Part shown: positions 12,801-24,800 of the stretch, in pieces
Position numbering within the stretch: the first letter of the stretch is position 1
Layout: each line of letters begins with the position of its first letter
Origin: Lineus longissimus
Taxonomy: Eukaryota; Nemertea; Pilidiophora; Heteronemertea; Lineidae
Length of the DNA: 64,000 nucleotides
Assembly: GCF_910592395.1 (NCBI RefSeq)
Contig: NC_088308.1
Coordinates: forward strand, 11,549,001-11,613,000
Direction of reading: 5' to 3'
Translations under genes and position numbers: made by a program
Notes under the pieces: generated by a model
What the model was told of the DNA's origin: nothing
Databases searched by the model: none
Seen by the model: only the letters and a program-made list of their open reading frames with translations

Positions 12801-15800
12801 ACATCCGAGTCTTCACCATTTGAAACAACCGTCAAGGACAAAGAACTGACCCGCAGCAATCACCGTCGGGGAAATCACGCTCGCTCGTCCTGGAGGAGGC
12901 TCGACCAGGGGCCATCACGCCCGTTCTTTCCGGAGGAGTTCGATCAGGAGCTGTCGGGAAAACTACGCCCAAACGTTCTTTGGTATCATCAGTTTCACGT
13001 CTGTTAATCATGGGCGACGTGGAGGCAACTAGGAAGGCACGGTCAGTGGCAAAATCAGTTCTAACCCGCACTATGACTTCAGTGAAAAACATTCTTGACC
13101 ACAGTAGACCTTTGAACGAAGTGATAGAGGCGGAACACAAATTCAAGGAAGCATTGGCCAAAGTAAATAAAGTGCATGAGCATTATCTCCTAGATAGATG
13201 GGGAAAATACGTGGATCGAAGACATCATTGAAAAATCCGATAAACTATCCTGGTCTATCAACGATTATAAAACCGAGCTTCAGGAAGATGACGCAGATAT
13301 GTTGAAATCAGTGGACGACTTAAGGGGTACAGTTTCAACAATGGGCAAATCATCCAATAACCTCCGTATCAGGACTCAAAAGGCACCGTTGCCTAAGTTC
13401 AGTGGGAATATTCTGGACTATTTTGATTTTAAACGTGATTTTCGGTTCTTGGTGGACGGACGCTACGCACCCCAGGAGGCACTTTACGTCTTACGAACCT
13501 GCCTCCGCCAGGAGCCAGCGGACTGGTTACAGGGTGAGAAAGACTATATATCTGCGTGGGAGGCGCTCGACGATAAATACGGCAACCCGCGTTTGGCATC
13601 GGATGTGTTAATCGGAACTTTGGACAAATTCAAATCTGTCCAGCCAAATGAATTGTCTCAATTCGTAGCATTGCACCACTTGGTCAAGAAAATCTATAAC
13701 GCCCTAGACGAACTGAAACGTGCGTCAGATATTGACAATTCTACTACTATTGGACTAATAGAGAAAAAGCTTCCATTCTCGGATCGTTTGAAATGGGCCA
13801 CGCATCAACAAACCAAGGGCATTCAACCGTCAGTCAGTACCTTGCTTGAGTGGATGAAAGGCGAGATTTGGATTCGACAAGTCGCTGGTGCTGAAATTCG
13901 CAGTGTACATTCTTCACAGAGTAAACATGCTGTAAACCTGGTCGGGACAGACGATAAGGATGTTACATCACCGCAACCACAGGCCCGATCACAACATGGG
14001 ACAGAGGTGCCGTTTGTTGACAATTCAACCTACCAAAAGCCAGCGGAAATCGGCCAGGTGCCGTCGAGACGTACAAGTTGGAACTGCTGGGTTTGCAATA
14101 AAGATGTTCAGCACAAGCCTGAAGACTGTCAAACTTTTAAAGATATGAACTTAGAAAGGCGATTGACTGTAGTGAGGAAAGCTCGGGCGTGTTACTTTTG
14201 CTTGAATATACATAGGGCTCTGTGTCGCAGTCGAAAACGCTGTGAAATTGTCACTGGTAGTGAAAGTTGTCCTTATAGTCACCATCCGTTGCTGCATGGT
14301 GCCCCTTTTGACCAAGCTGCATCAAACACTTCCGTCAGCATGTGTAGTAGTAATTTGTTGCCTGTTCTGAAAGTTAATGGTATTAATCCTAGAACCAATG
14401 GAAGCAAAAGTGGCATTCTTCTTTTTGATAGTGAGTCACAGCTTTCATTGATTCGTTCCGACTACGCCCGCACCTTAGGCTTAAGTGGTGAAAACATAGT
14501 CATAAACATCAGCAAAGTTGGGGGTCAAGAGGAATTGCTCGAAACACAAGTTCACAAGTTACAGGTGCAGTCACTCGATGGAAAATCTCAGTATACAATT
14601 AGAGTCATCGCGATTGATAAGATAAGTGCTGATATCGCTTCGGTTGATCCAAAATGCTTGAATATGTGCGAAAACAACTCAGCGTTACTAAATCGAGGAG
14701 CAGGCCCCGTCGATATTCTCATTGGTATTGACCACGCAAAGTTTTTCAGTGGGAGCACAGATGTCCAGGGGAGATTTGCCATTCATCATTCAATTCTTGG
14801 GACGGTGATTTTTGGGGCGATGGCAGTCAACCATGGAATGACACATGGACTTTATCAGGTTTCTCTATTAAAACCCGTTGATATGTCAACTTTCTGGTCT
14901 ACTGAAGAAATGGGAGTAGCATTGAACCCGTGTTGTGCAGGTGTGAAGAAGAGTCAAGATAAGCCACTTGGGTTGATCGAGAAGAGGGAAGCAACGATGA
15001 TTCGGGACAGCGCAACAAAGGTTGGGAACCGTTGGATGATACCACTACCATGGCGTCGTGATCCTGCCGAGTTACCAGACAACTATAATCAAGCAAAGGC
15101 CAAACTTGTCAGCACAGAAAAACGATTGATGAGAAACCCTGAGCATGGGAAAATGTATGATGGACAAATCAAAGCGCTTGTGGAAAAGGGATCAGCAAGG
15201 AAACTAACTCAAGAGGAGATCCAAACGCATACAGGGCCTGTACACTACATTAGTCATCACGCAGTATACTGTCCAGAAAAGAAGACAACTCCGTGTCGCA
15301 TCGTCTTCAATTCAGCGGCGAGTTATCAGGGACATGTACTAAACGAATATTTGCGGAAAGGACCAGATTTGCTCAATAATCTTCTGGGGGTGCTAACACG
15401 ATTTCGAGAGAACCACGTAGCCATCGTAGGGGATGTATCAAAAATGTATCACCAAATTCTAGTTGATCCCGTACGTGATGCACACACCCATCGATTCTTA
15501 TGGCGGGACTTAGAAAAGCGCGCGCCAGACGTGTATGTTAAGCAGGTGCTAACATTTGGAGATGTCTCATCACCAGCACTAGCTAACACAGCTATTGACC
15601 TCACCACAGAAGAATACGAAGAGACCTTCCCGGAGGCTGTGGCCACGATCAAGCGGTGTCGCTACATGGATGACATCGGCGATTCGTTACCTACTATCCA
15701 AGCAGCAACCAAACGTACTGAGGAGATCGATGAAATATTCGATAGCGGACACTTCAAAATAAAAGAATGGATTTCGAATGAACAACTTGGGAGAAATGGA

Positions 15801-18800
15801 AACCCAGCATCGGATAATTCGGATCAGATGGGAGACGAAAAGTTTTTGGGAGTGTTGTGGGACAGGGACCAGGACAACATATCAATACCCATGAAGATAC
15901 CCAAATGTTTCTCAGCAACCGTGGAACGCACATGCTGGAACATGCCTGACAAACTAACAAAACGGATAGTTCTAAGCGTGTTGGCAGGAGTGTATGACGT
16001 TATAGGCCTCGTTACACCCGTTATCCTGACTGCAAAAATTGGTCTACAAGACTTGTGGAAGGAAGGTTACCAATGGGACCAGGAACTCCCTGAATCCGTC
16101 AGAACCAAATGGTTGAATTGGTTCACAAGTTTGGAACGCCTGAAAACGCTCAAGTTTGAACGCTGTCTGACTCCGTTGGCGTGCGAGGGACGTCCAGTAC
16201 TTGTAATCTTTTGTGATGCGTCTCTGAGTGGGTTCGGCAGTGTTGCATATCTCAGGTGGGCAACCACAGACGGTTATCAGATTCGGTTCGTTATGGCAAA
16301 GTCACGAGTGGCCCCCCTAAAGCCACTTACTATTCCGCGGTTGGAATTACAAGCTGCTGTGATGGCTAGCAGGCTAAATGACTTCATCCGAGCTGAAACC
16401 TGACTTCAACTGGAGAAAACCATTCTTTTTTCGGATTCAATGATTGTTCTCTCATGGATAAAGCAGGAACCTAGGAATTTCAAAACATTTGTGTCAAATC
16501 GCGTTGGCGAGATTCAGATGAAATCGAACGCACTGGACTGGCGGTATTGTCCCTCCGAACTTAATGTCGCGGATGATGTAAGCCGGGGTCGAACTGTGGA
16601 TGAAGTGCAAGAACGCTGGATATGCGGTCCTGGATTTCTTAAGCTGCCAGAAGACGAGTGGCCTCTTACGAACGTGACAACAGGACATCGAGACCAAAGG
16701 GGAAGCGAAAGGGAACTTAAGATGAGATGTACAGTGACAACTTTCTCCGTAGAAGCGCCCATATTGGCACAAATGGAAAAATTCTCATCACTGATGCGTG
16801 CTACTCGTGTTACTGCGACACTCATACGATTTGTACACAACTTCTGTGCAAAATGGGGTAACAAGCGTCAAAAACATTCAGGGCCACTGTCTGTCAGTCA
16901 ACTCAACACTGATGAGAAGAAACTCTTAACTCATGCCCAATCTGCACTGCATCCCATGTTAGGTAAACAAGGCCTGGCTACTCTCTCTCCGTACATGGAC
17001 GAAGATGGAATCATACGGGTCGGCGGCCGAGTAGACAAAGCCCCTGTTAGGTTCGGGATGCAACATCCAGCACTTCTACCACAGGGACATTGGTTATCGC
17101 GCCTCATCTTTCATCGGGCACACAGGTTTGGGCACTTAGGAGTTTCGGCCACTGCTGCGAAGGTACGCAGGAAATACTGGATCATAGGAGTGACACGCAT
17201 TGCAAAAACTGAGAAGTATCGCTGCGTTTTCTGTCGAAAGACAGCAGCCCAGGCGGAAACCCAGTTCATGGCCGACCTCCCGGAGATATGTCTAAAACCC
17301 ATGACACCACCCTTCCTTCATACAGCAGTAGATTTATTTGGTCCGTTTCAAGTACGCATCAGCAGAAACAAGCATGACAAGCATTACGGTGTTTTGTTCA
17401 CGTGCTTAAACGTACGGGCAGTATACTTGGATCTTACAGCCAATTATTCAACCATGGAGTTCTGCCAAGTCATCCGAAGGTTTATGTCCGTTCGTGGGAT
17501 TCCAGCTACAATTCTGAGTGACCGAGGCCCGCAACTAGTAGGATCAGCTGCCAAAATAAAGGAATGGTGCTGTGAGAGAGGAACAGAATGGCAATTCTGT
17601 ACGCCCACCGCGGCGCACCAAAATGGGTGTGCGGAATCATTGATTCGGTCGTGCAAATCCGCATTGAAACATGCTATTGGCGAGCAAGTACTTACTGCAT
17701 TGGAGTTACAAACTGTACTGTTTGAAGTGGCAAACCTGATCAACGAAAGACCAATTGGAAGAACGTCCGGTGACCCTGACGATGGCGCATATCTATGCCC
17801 AAACGACATGCTCTTGGGTCGTGCATGAACCACAGTGCCGCAGGGACCATTCCATTCAAACAATCCCAGGCATCGCGTGGAATTTTGCCAGAAGATTGTT
17901 GAAGCATTCTGGAACCGATGGTATAGGGATGTGTTCCCGTCGCTCGTCCCGCGCAAAAAATGGCAAACCATGAGAAGAGATGTGTCCGTAGGAGATTTTG
18001 TGATAGTCATGGAAACAAATCCGTTCCGCAGCCATTGGAAAAATGGGCTAATTACAAGGGTTTTCCGCGGGTCCAACGATAAAGTGCGCAACGTCACCGT
18101 TAAAACCGCGACAACTGAATACGAAAGGCCAATAAGCAAAATAGTTGTTCTGCTCCCCGCAGAAGGCTGGTCTGAGGATGATTGATTTGGCTACAGAGCG
18201 TTTGCCTTCGTCGTCGAGGTGGGAGAGTGTTTCGCTGATAATGCGAATCTTGGACTTTCTTTTATTCTATTTACCAGGTTTAAATTTCGCGCACTTCACA
18301 CTTCGGTTTTGGCGGCACTTTTTACGTCACGAGCTAATTTTACCTTTTAGGCTTCTTTTACGCCCTTTTTGTCATTCACAATTTTTACTGCACTTGGTCT
18401 GGAAGTATACATATAGTAAGGGCAGGTTCTTTGTCCCGGATAAACACACATTTCGGTTTCGGTAGTTTCGGATTTGTAAGTATTTATTTTTATGCATTTC
18501 ATTTAGTTCCACGTTGTATTACTGTCTTGTAGGTTCCTTCTTTACATCTATTCTTAAAATACCAAAAATTATTCTTTTTCACTTTTGTATGTCACTGTTT
18601 GTAATTCATGTCTATTTTACTGTCCGGTGCTAAATGTAGTCCATATGTTTCAGGTTTCAAATAAAACTATATATTGAACATCCGAGTATCCGAGTCTTCA
18701 ACCCCTAGCAAGGATACATCACATATCATACGGGTTTTTGATTTGACCTACTGGTCAAGGTCACAGAGGTCAAACTCTAAAATTTCCCCGATAGTGGCAC

Positions 18801-21800
18801 GTTTTGTCTTTATTCGTCCTATAGTCTTTAAATTTGGTATGTAGACACCTGTTACGTAGCTGTTCATGTTGACAAAAAGTCAGGTCGATGTGGCGTACCT
18901 TTCAATGTCACATGTTTGTGTGTTTATATGTCACGTTTCTTAACCACTAAAGCTATGAACTTTAAACTTAGTACACATGACCCCCTAGGTCAGATGACCT
19001 ATGACATTGATTTTCGGTCCGGTCTGATTCTTAACTTGACCACCAGGGGGCCAAAACCAAAAATTTGAATAGTGCCATATCTCGCTTATTACTGATTAGT
19101 TTTTGGTAAAAATTTTATGGTAGATACTCTTAGCAAGGATATATCACATATGATACGGGTTTTTGATTTGACGTGCTTGTCAAGGTCACAGAGGTCAAAT
19201 GGCGTAAATTGGCCATTTGTGCGTAACTGTGGAACGTTTGTTAACCCCTAAGGCTATGAACTTGAGACTTTGTACAAAGGACCCCCTAGGTCAGCTGACC
19301 CTGAATTTCAGTCCAGTCTGATTCTCGACTTGGCCACCAGGGAGCCAAAAGTGAAAACCTAGAAAGTGTGATATCTCGTTACTGATTAGTTTTTGGTAAA
19401 AATTTTATGGTAGATACTCTTAGCAAGGATACATCACATATGATACGGGTTTTTGATTTGACCTACTTGTCAAGGTCACAGAGGTCAATTGGCCATTTGA
19501 GCGTAACTGTGGAACGTTTGTTAACCCCTTAGGCTATGAACTTGATACTTTGTACAAAGGACCCCCTAGGTCAGCTGACCTCTGACCCTAAATTTCAGTC
19601 CGGTCTGATTCTCGACTTGGCCACCAGGGGGCCAAAAGTGAAAACCTAGAAAGTGTGATATCTCGTTTATTAGTGATTCGTTTTCAATAACATTTTTATG
19701 GTAGGTTCTCCTTGACTCTAACAAAATCATCACCATTTGACCTACTTTCTGGGCTCCAGGCGGCCATTTTGAAAACCTTTTTTTGTCAATATCTCATGAA
19801 CGCTGATAGCTAGAACAAGGAAATTTTTACTGTCAATACTTCTGATGAGACTACATGAATTAATATACGAGTTTTTAATTTGACCTAGTTTTGAAGGTCA
19901 CAGAGGTCAAACTAAAATTTCGGCGAGGTAGTACGATTTGTCATTAGTTGTCCTAGACTCTTCAAATTTGATATGTAGACACCTATTGGGCATCTGTACA
20001 TATTAACAAAAACTCAGATCAATGTGACCTACTTTCCAGGTGTTATTATTATTTGCAATGCGATGAGATGCGACCAGCTTGGCTTGTGTGACCGTTGTGA
20101 AGGCTCAAAAGTCTTCGCTTGATCTCTGAAACCGTGTGGGGTGTTGGAACTGATGTCAAGACGCAGTGGTTGACGTGATGCTGGGCTCCTTTATGACGTC
20201 ATGGCTTTGAGACGGACATGACGTCATGCTCCTAGGGAGCATGGCGGCAAAGATGCGCGGAATGGCGGAGGGGCGCGCCATATGGGTTATGCCAGGGGTG
20301 GTGTGAACGGTTTCGCAGGAGTTGCTCATCAGACACTTATAAAGGCAATATTGATCAAGAAGGGTTGGCCCTGCAGAGGCGGGCCGTGAACTGTTGATAG
20401 AAAAATGTTCCTATCCTAGTTGTGCGGCTGTGGGGAGTAAAAGGCCGCATATCCAGTTGACCTGTAAGTATTTTGCACGTCTGACAGTCTGGGACCGGAA
20501 TGGTCCCGATGTTAGTTCCAGGGGTCAATAGCTTGACGGATAGCCTGTCATGAGTGGATAGGATATGACATGGAGTGTGTCGGGATACGGTTTAAGTAAT
20601 GCTGCCCCTGTCTTTGGAGTAAGACTGGGGGAACCCTGTAGAGTACACATAGGGAAAAGTTATTAAAAGACGTGGCAATGTATGTGTACAGTACATACTA
20701 GTCTAGGACATAGAGTCCCAGCGGAGCTACAGTGCGCAATCTATGGATCCATCTGATTTCTGATTTCGATACTTTTCAGGTGTAAGTAGGTCAGGTCATA
20801 AAACTCGATGTCAGTTATATCAAGAAACCTTCACTGTGTGATCCTCAATGGTGCATCATTGATCGATATGATCAAGATTGTCATAGAGCATATAACATTT
20901 TGACCTTGACCTAGTTTCACAGGTCCGAAATTCCACTAAAGTTGATACGTTTCACTACTGTTTGTCTGAGATTCTTCAAATTTTATATGGAGGCACCTAT
21001 TGGGCATCTGTACAAGTTGACCCAATTTAGGTCAATTGTGACCTAGTTTATCAAGTTCACAGAGGTCAAACTCTATTTAAAAAGTGTCATTGACAGTGCC
21101 ACATTTTGTCATATCTAAAAGTCAATTTAACCTTCATATGTGACCTGTTCCAGCAAAACCAGTCACATGTCGCTATGAGCTTGGGAGGTTGAGACGGTCT
21201 TTTTGTTCATTTCACTATTGTCTGCCTTTTGTGTAATCTGACGACATCAATTTCTTCTATTCTCTCCTGGTGTCATCTAGGCTCATCTTACGTGCGACAT
21301 GCGACTGGTTTTGCTAGAAAGGGTCACATATGTCATTTCATCTGCAACCAAATGATTCCCAAGTGAGCACAATGTCCCCAGGACATTTCATTTACGGCTA
21401 TGTTTGTGTTATTCCAATCAGTTCCATGATCATCTTATCGACAAGTGCCGATATGAGCAAAAATATCAATTGTTTCATTACTCAACATCATATTTACGAA
21501 AAAAATGGTCACTAAAAGCATTTGTTCAGTTCATTGTGAACCAACTAATATCGATCTGATGGACCATTTACTGATTAAGTTGTCCTTGCATTGCCATGGT
21601 TACGATATTTACCAATTATTTCTCCCATCGTTCCCACATTGATTTTACCTGTTGATTGTAGACATCAAAGAATGCAGCGAGCTTTTTACTTTAAGGGGTT
21701 GTCTCAAGATGCACGTAAGAAATTAGTTTGGTACCTGCCCTACAGATGGCAGAGGGCAAATAAAATGATTGGTCGTGTTTGCCATGTTTTTATGTAAATG

Positions 21801-24800
21801 TCTAATTGCTTATTCAATTTTGTCTACCTCACGGCCGGTCAAGATCACATCATTCATCTCATCGACCGCAGATGCTGATTGGCCTAGAGAATTTTTTATG
21901 TGCTCATGTTGTCCACATTGCTCTGCCCGGGCGCATGCATGTGATGTCATAAAAAACATGGCTGAACATGGCTGTTTGTCTCAATTTGCCATGCTGCCAT
22001 AAGTGAGAGGATTGAGTACCAATTTAAGAATAAATAGTATTATGGACGAAGGGTAATTTCATGGAAATGTTGTATCCTTTCCAATTATGACATTAGCTTG
22101 GTTATGTACTTGTTACTTATGCTTTACCCTCATGGAGATCAAAAGCCCACGGCAGTAGCTATAGAGTGACCAAATTTTTATGGTGGTGGTATCTGATAAG
22201 ACTTTAAAATCACATATTACCCGGGTTTGGGATTTTACCTACTTTTCAAGGTAACAGTTCAAAAGGCTAACATTGGCCATTTAGCTAATAAACTATCATA
22301 GCACATTTCTTAACCAGAATGTCTAGCTTGTCGCTAGGGTTTTTATGCATTCATGTCAGCTTTAACATCCATTTGTGGCCCACACCCAATACAAAGATCT
22401 CTGAACCACACCCCTATGGACCAAGACTTAGATATGCAATATTTCTGCGATGATGTAGTGCTCTTGCATCTCAATTATGGATAATGTCCCGAGCTTTAGA
22501 ACTCCAAGTGTTCAAACTGCGGGTGACCAATAAGTTATGAGAAATTTTGGTACTAAGAAAATTTCAAAAGTGATATCATGTTTGAAACTTTAGAATGATA
22601 TTACTACCACTCTTGAGTAGCTTTCACTAAATATATTGGCTTTATTTACCAATTAACCCTTCAGTGCATGGCTATTGAACTATAACCAAAAATTGATGGT
22701 GAATTTCAGTCAACATTTGCCATTTTCGACAACGTACTTGTAAAAAGATTTATGAGAGTTCTAAACGACCGCACTTAAGCTAAACCGTAGGGGAGTCTAT
22801 ACAATACTGCTGTGTCCGTTGTCCATCTTCAGTTATCGTCGACTGTATCCTGTTTCAAAAACAGTGGCACATTTCCTTACCGATAGGTCTGTGAACTGTG
22901 AAGATTTTGAACACAGGACCCCCAGGTCAGGTGATCTCTGACCCTGAGTTTCAGTCAGATCTGATGCTTGACTTGGTCAGCAGGGGGCCAAAGTGGAAAC
23001 CTAAAAAGTGTCATACCATAGGGGTTTCTATGTTAACCAAATTTTCAAGGTCACAGATGTCAAAAGGCGTAAATTGGCTCTTTGTGTGTAACTATAGCAC
23101 GTTAACCCTAAAGCTATGAACTTGACATTTGGTACATGTGACTCCCTACGTCATATAACCTCGGACACCAAATTTCTGTCTGATCTGATTCTGAACTTGG
23201 CCACCACGGAGCCAAAACTAAAAATGGTAAAAAGTGCGATATCTCGCTTATTAGTGACTTCTTTTCGATGATATTTTATGGCAAGTACTCAAAGCAAGGA
23301 TACATCACATACATGTATCCTACAGGTTTTTGATTTTACCTACTTTTTAAGGTCACAGAGGTCAATTGGTGAAAATTGGCCATTTGAGTGTAACTATGGC
23401 ACATTTCTTAACCACTTAAGGGATGAACTTGAAACTTGTGTAGCAATTTGCATGTGTATATTATGAATATATTGATTTTTAAAGTTCTGTTATTTTTATA
23501 CATACATTGTATGATCCTAAGCGCATGTTTCTTAACCAGCATGAATTCCTAACCACCAAATATCTAGACAGTGAGCACAAAGGCCCCTTTTTTCATTCTT
23601 TCGGCCATGGAAATTTACTAACCAAAGCACTTTCTTCTAAAAAATGCTGTTATATTGCGAGTTAGTTCATGGTTTGGACATCCCTTACTTTTGTGAATGA
23701 GGTTTATTCTGCCAAATTTTTTCATAGTGACACGTATCATGAAATATGAGACAATGAAAATCATTTGCCAGAGTAAAAACCGAGCCAAAGCACATTAATG
23801 TTGAAGGTTGTGGATTATTTTATACACATATAAAGCTCTTAAAAGGTGTATTTATCAGATGTCTATGAAGGCCCATCTGATTATGCATATCTAACATGGC
23901 CGCCAGGCCACCATCTTTGTTTTCGCATTCCGCCCAATAACTCGAGAACCGATTAAGTGGCAAACCTGAAACTTCTGTGGTGTAATGACCTAGTTCCCTA
24001 TCGATTTTGGGCCTGACCAAAATCCTGTACTAAGTATGTACTCAAGGCTAGTGAAGCAGGATATTCACTAGCCTTAAGCACATAGTAGCAAGAAATGACG
24101 GAACTAATTAATAATTGATATACATGTCAGCCAAAGCAATGGCTTTCCTTTGAGAATCTGTAGTCTTACTGATTTTTGGTGTCATGTCTTCATTCCCTGC
24201 ATATTCTTCCCTGCTTGTCATATTCATTCTATAACGGTACATTTTCTTTCAGATGCAGACCTTGTTGCTTCGTGGTACAGGAAAAATGATGCATCAATTT
24301 CAGGCGTTTACTACCTCCAACCAATTTCATCAAAATTCAAGTACTACTACCTCAGGTGTGTGTGTATACTTTTACTGTTTTAGCTTAACCCTTTAACTGC
24401 AGAATATTTTTTAAAATTTGTTAATATTGTCCCTAAACCAGTTTTTAAAAGACTGTAGCTTGAAACAGTCTCCAGAGAAGATTTAGTTTCCTCGAAGCTG
24501 CCATAGAAACGATATACTCCCTGCACACCATCTATCAGTACGCGGGAAAACTGCAGAGCAGACAATCTTTTCAATGAATCTTGATAAATAGCGCAGAGGC
24601 GCTTGTCGCAATTCGGCAACGGTGGCAGTTTAAGGGTTAAACTACCAGACAGCTTTAGACTTAAAAGTCTGTGCCTGATCGAGTGGTATTGCCCTTTCAT
24701 CCCAAAGCAATTATGATGTCACTCGAAGAGCAGCATGGTTTCTTAAAAGGTTTGTGGGTTTGAATCCTGGAATTGCCAAGGTCGGGTTTACAACCCTGAA

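Larger units (their letters stand above)
12351..18700 (+). mobile_element. BEL/Pao LTR retrotransposon, nearly complete
   Basis: A 6,350-bp element with LTRs starting TG and ending CA, a 5-bp target duplication, and a single gag-pol region in the BEL/Pao order: gag, zinc knuckles, aspartic protease, reverse transcriptase, RNase H, integrase, C-terminal DUF5641-like part. The reading frame is broken at three places (see gag-pol entry). No clear tRNA primer site starting TGG is seen within about 30 bases after the 5' LTR. LTRs differ by about two substitutions plus an 8-bp duplication, so the insertion is young. Confidence 0.95.
12065..21391 (+). repeat. R1 repeat copy C, split by three later insertions
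   Basis: The head (TTTTTGGCTCACCGTTAGGG with a GTC tract) and first core run from 12065 to 12350. The BEL/Pao element follows, then further cores at 18706-20043 and 20770-21136, and the tail GTGAGCACAATGTCCCC up to 21391. Insertions are the LTR element, the 726-bp insert (20044-20769) and a small TIR element (21137-21330). Later cores diverge into an F3-like subtype (GGCTCCAGGCGGCCATTTTG near 19753). Confidence 0.8.

Noticed and set aside
17444-18139. 231-codon open frame on the minus strand
   Set aside because: It is the antisense shadow of the BEL/Pao integrase and C-terminal domain.
20041-20775. Solo LTR (TG...CA ends) for the insert in R1 copy C
   Set aside because: With TG/CA borders the flanks do not give matching target duplications. 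The 14-bp near-identical flanks fit a retroposon better.
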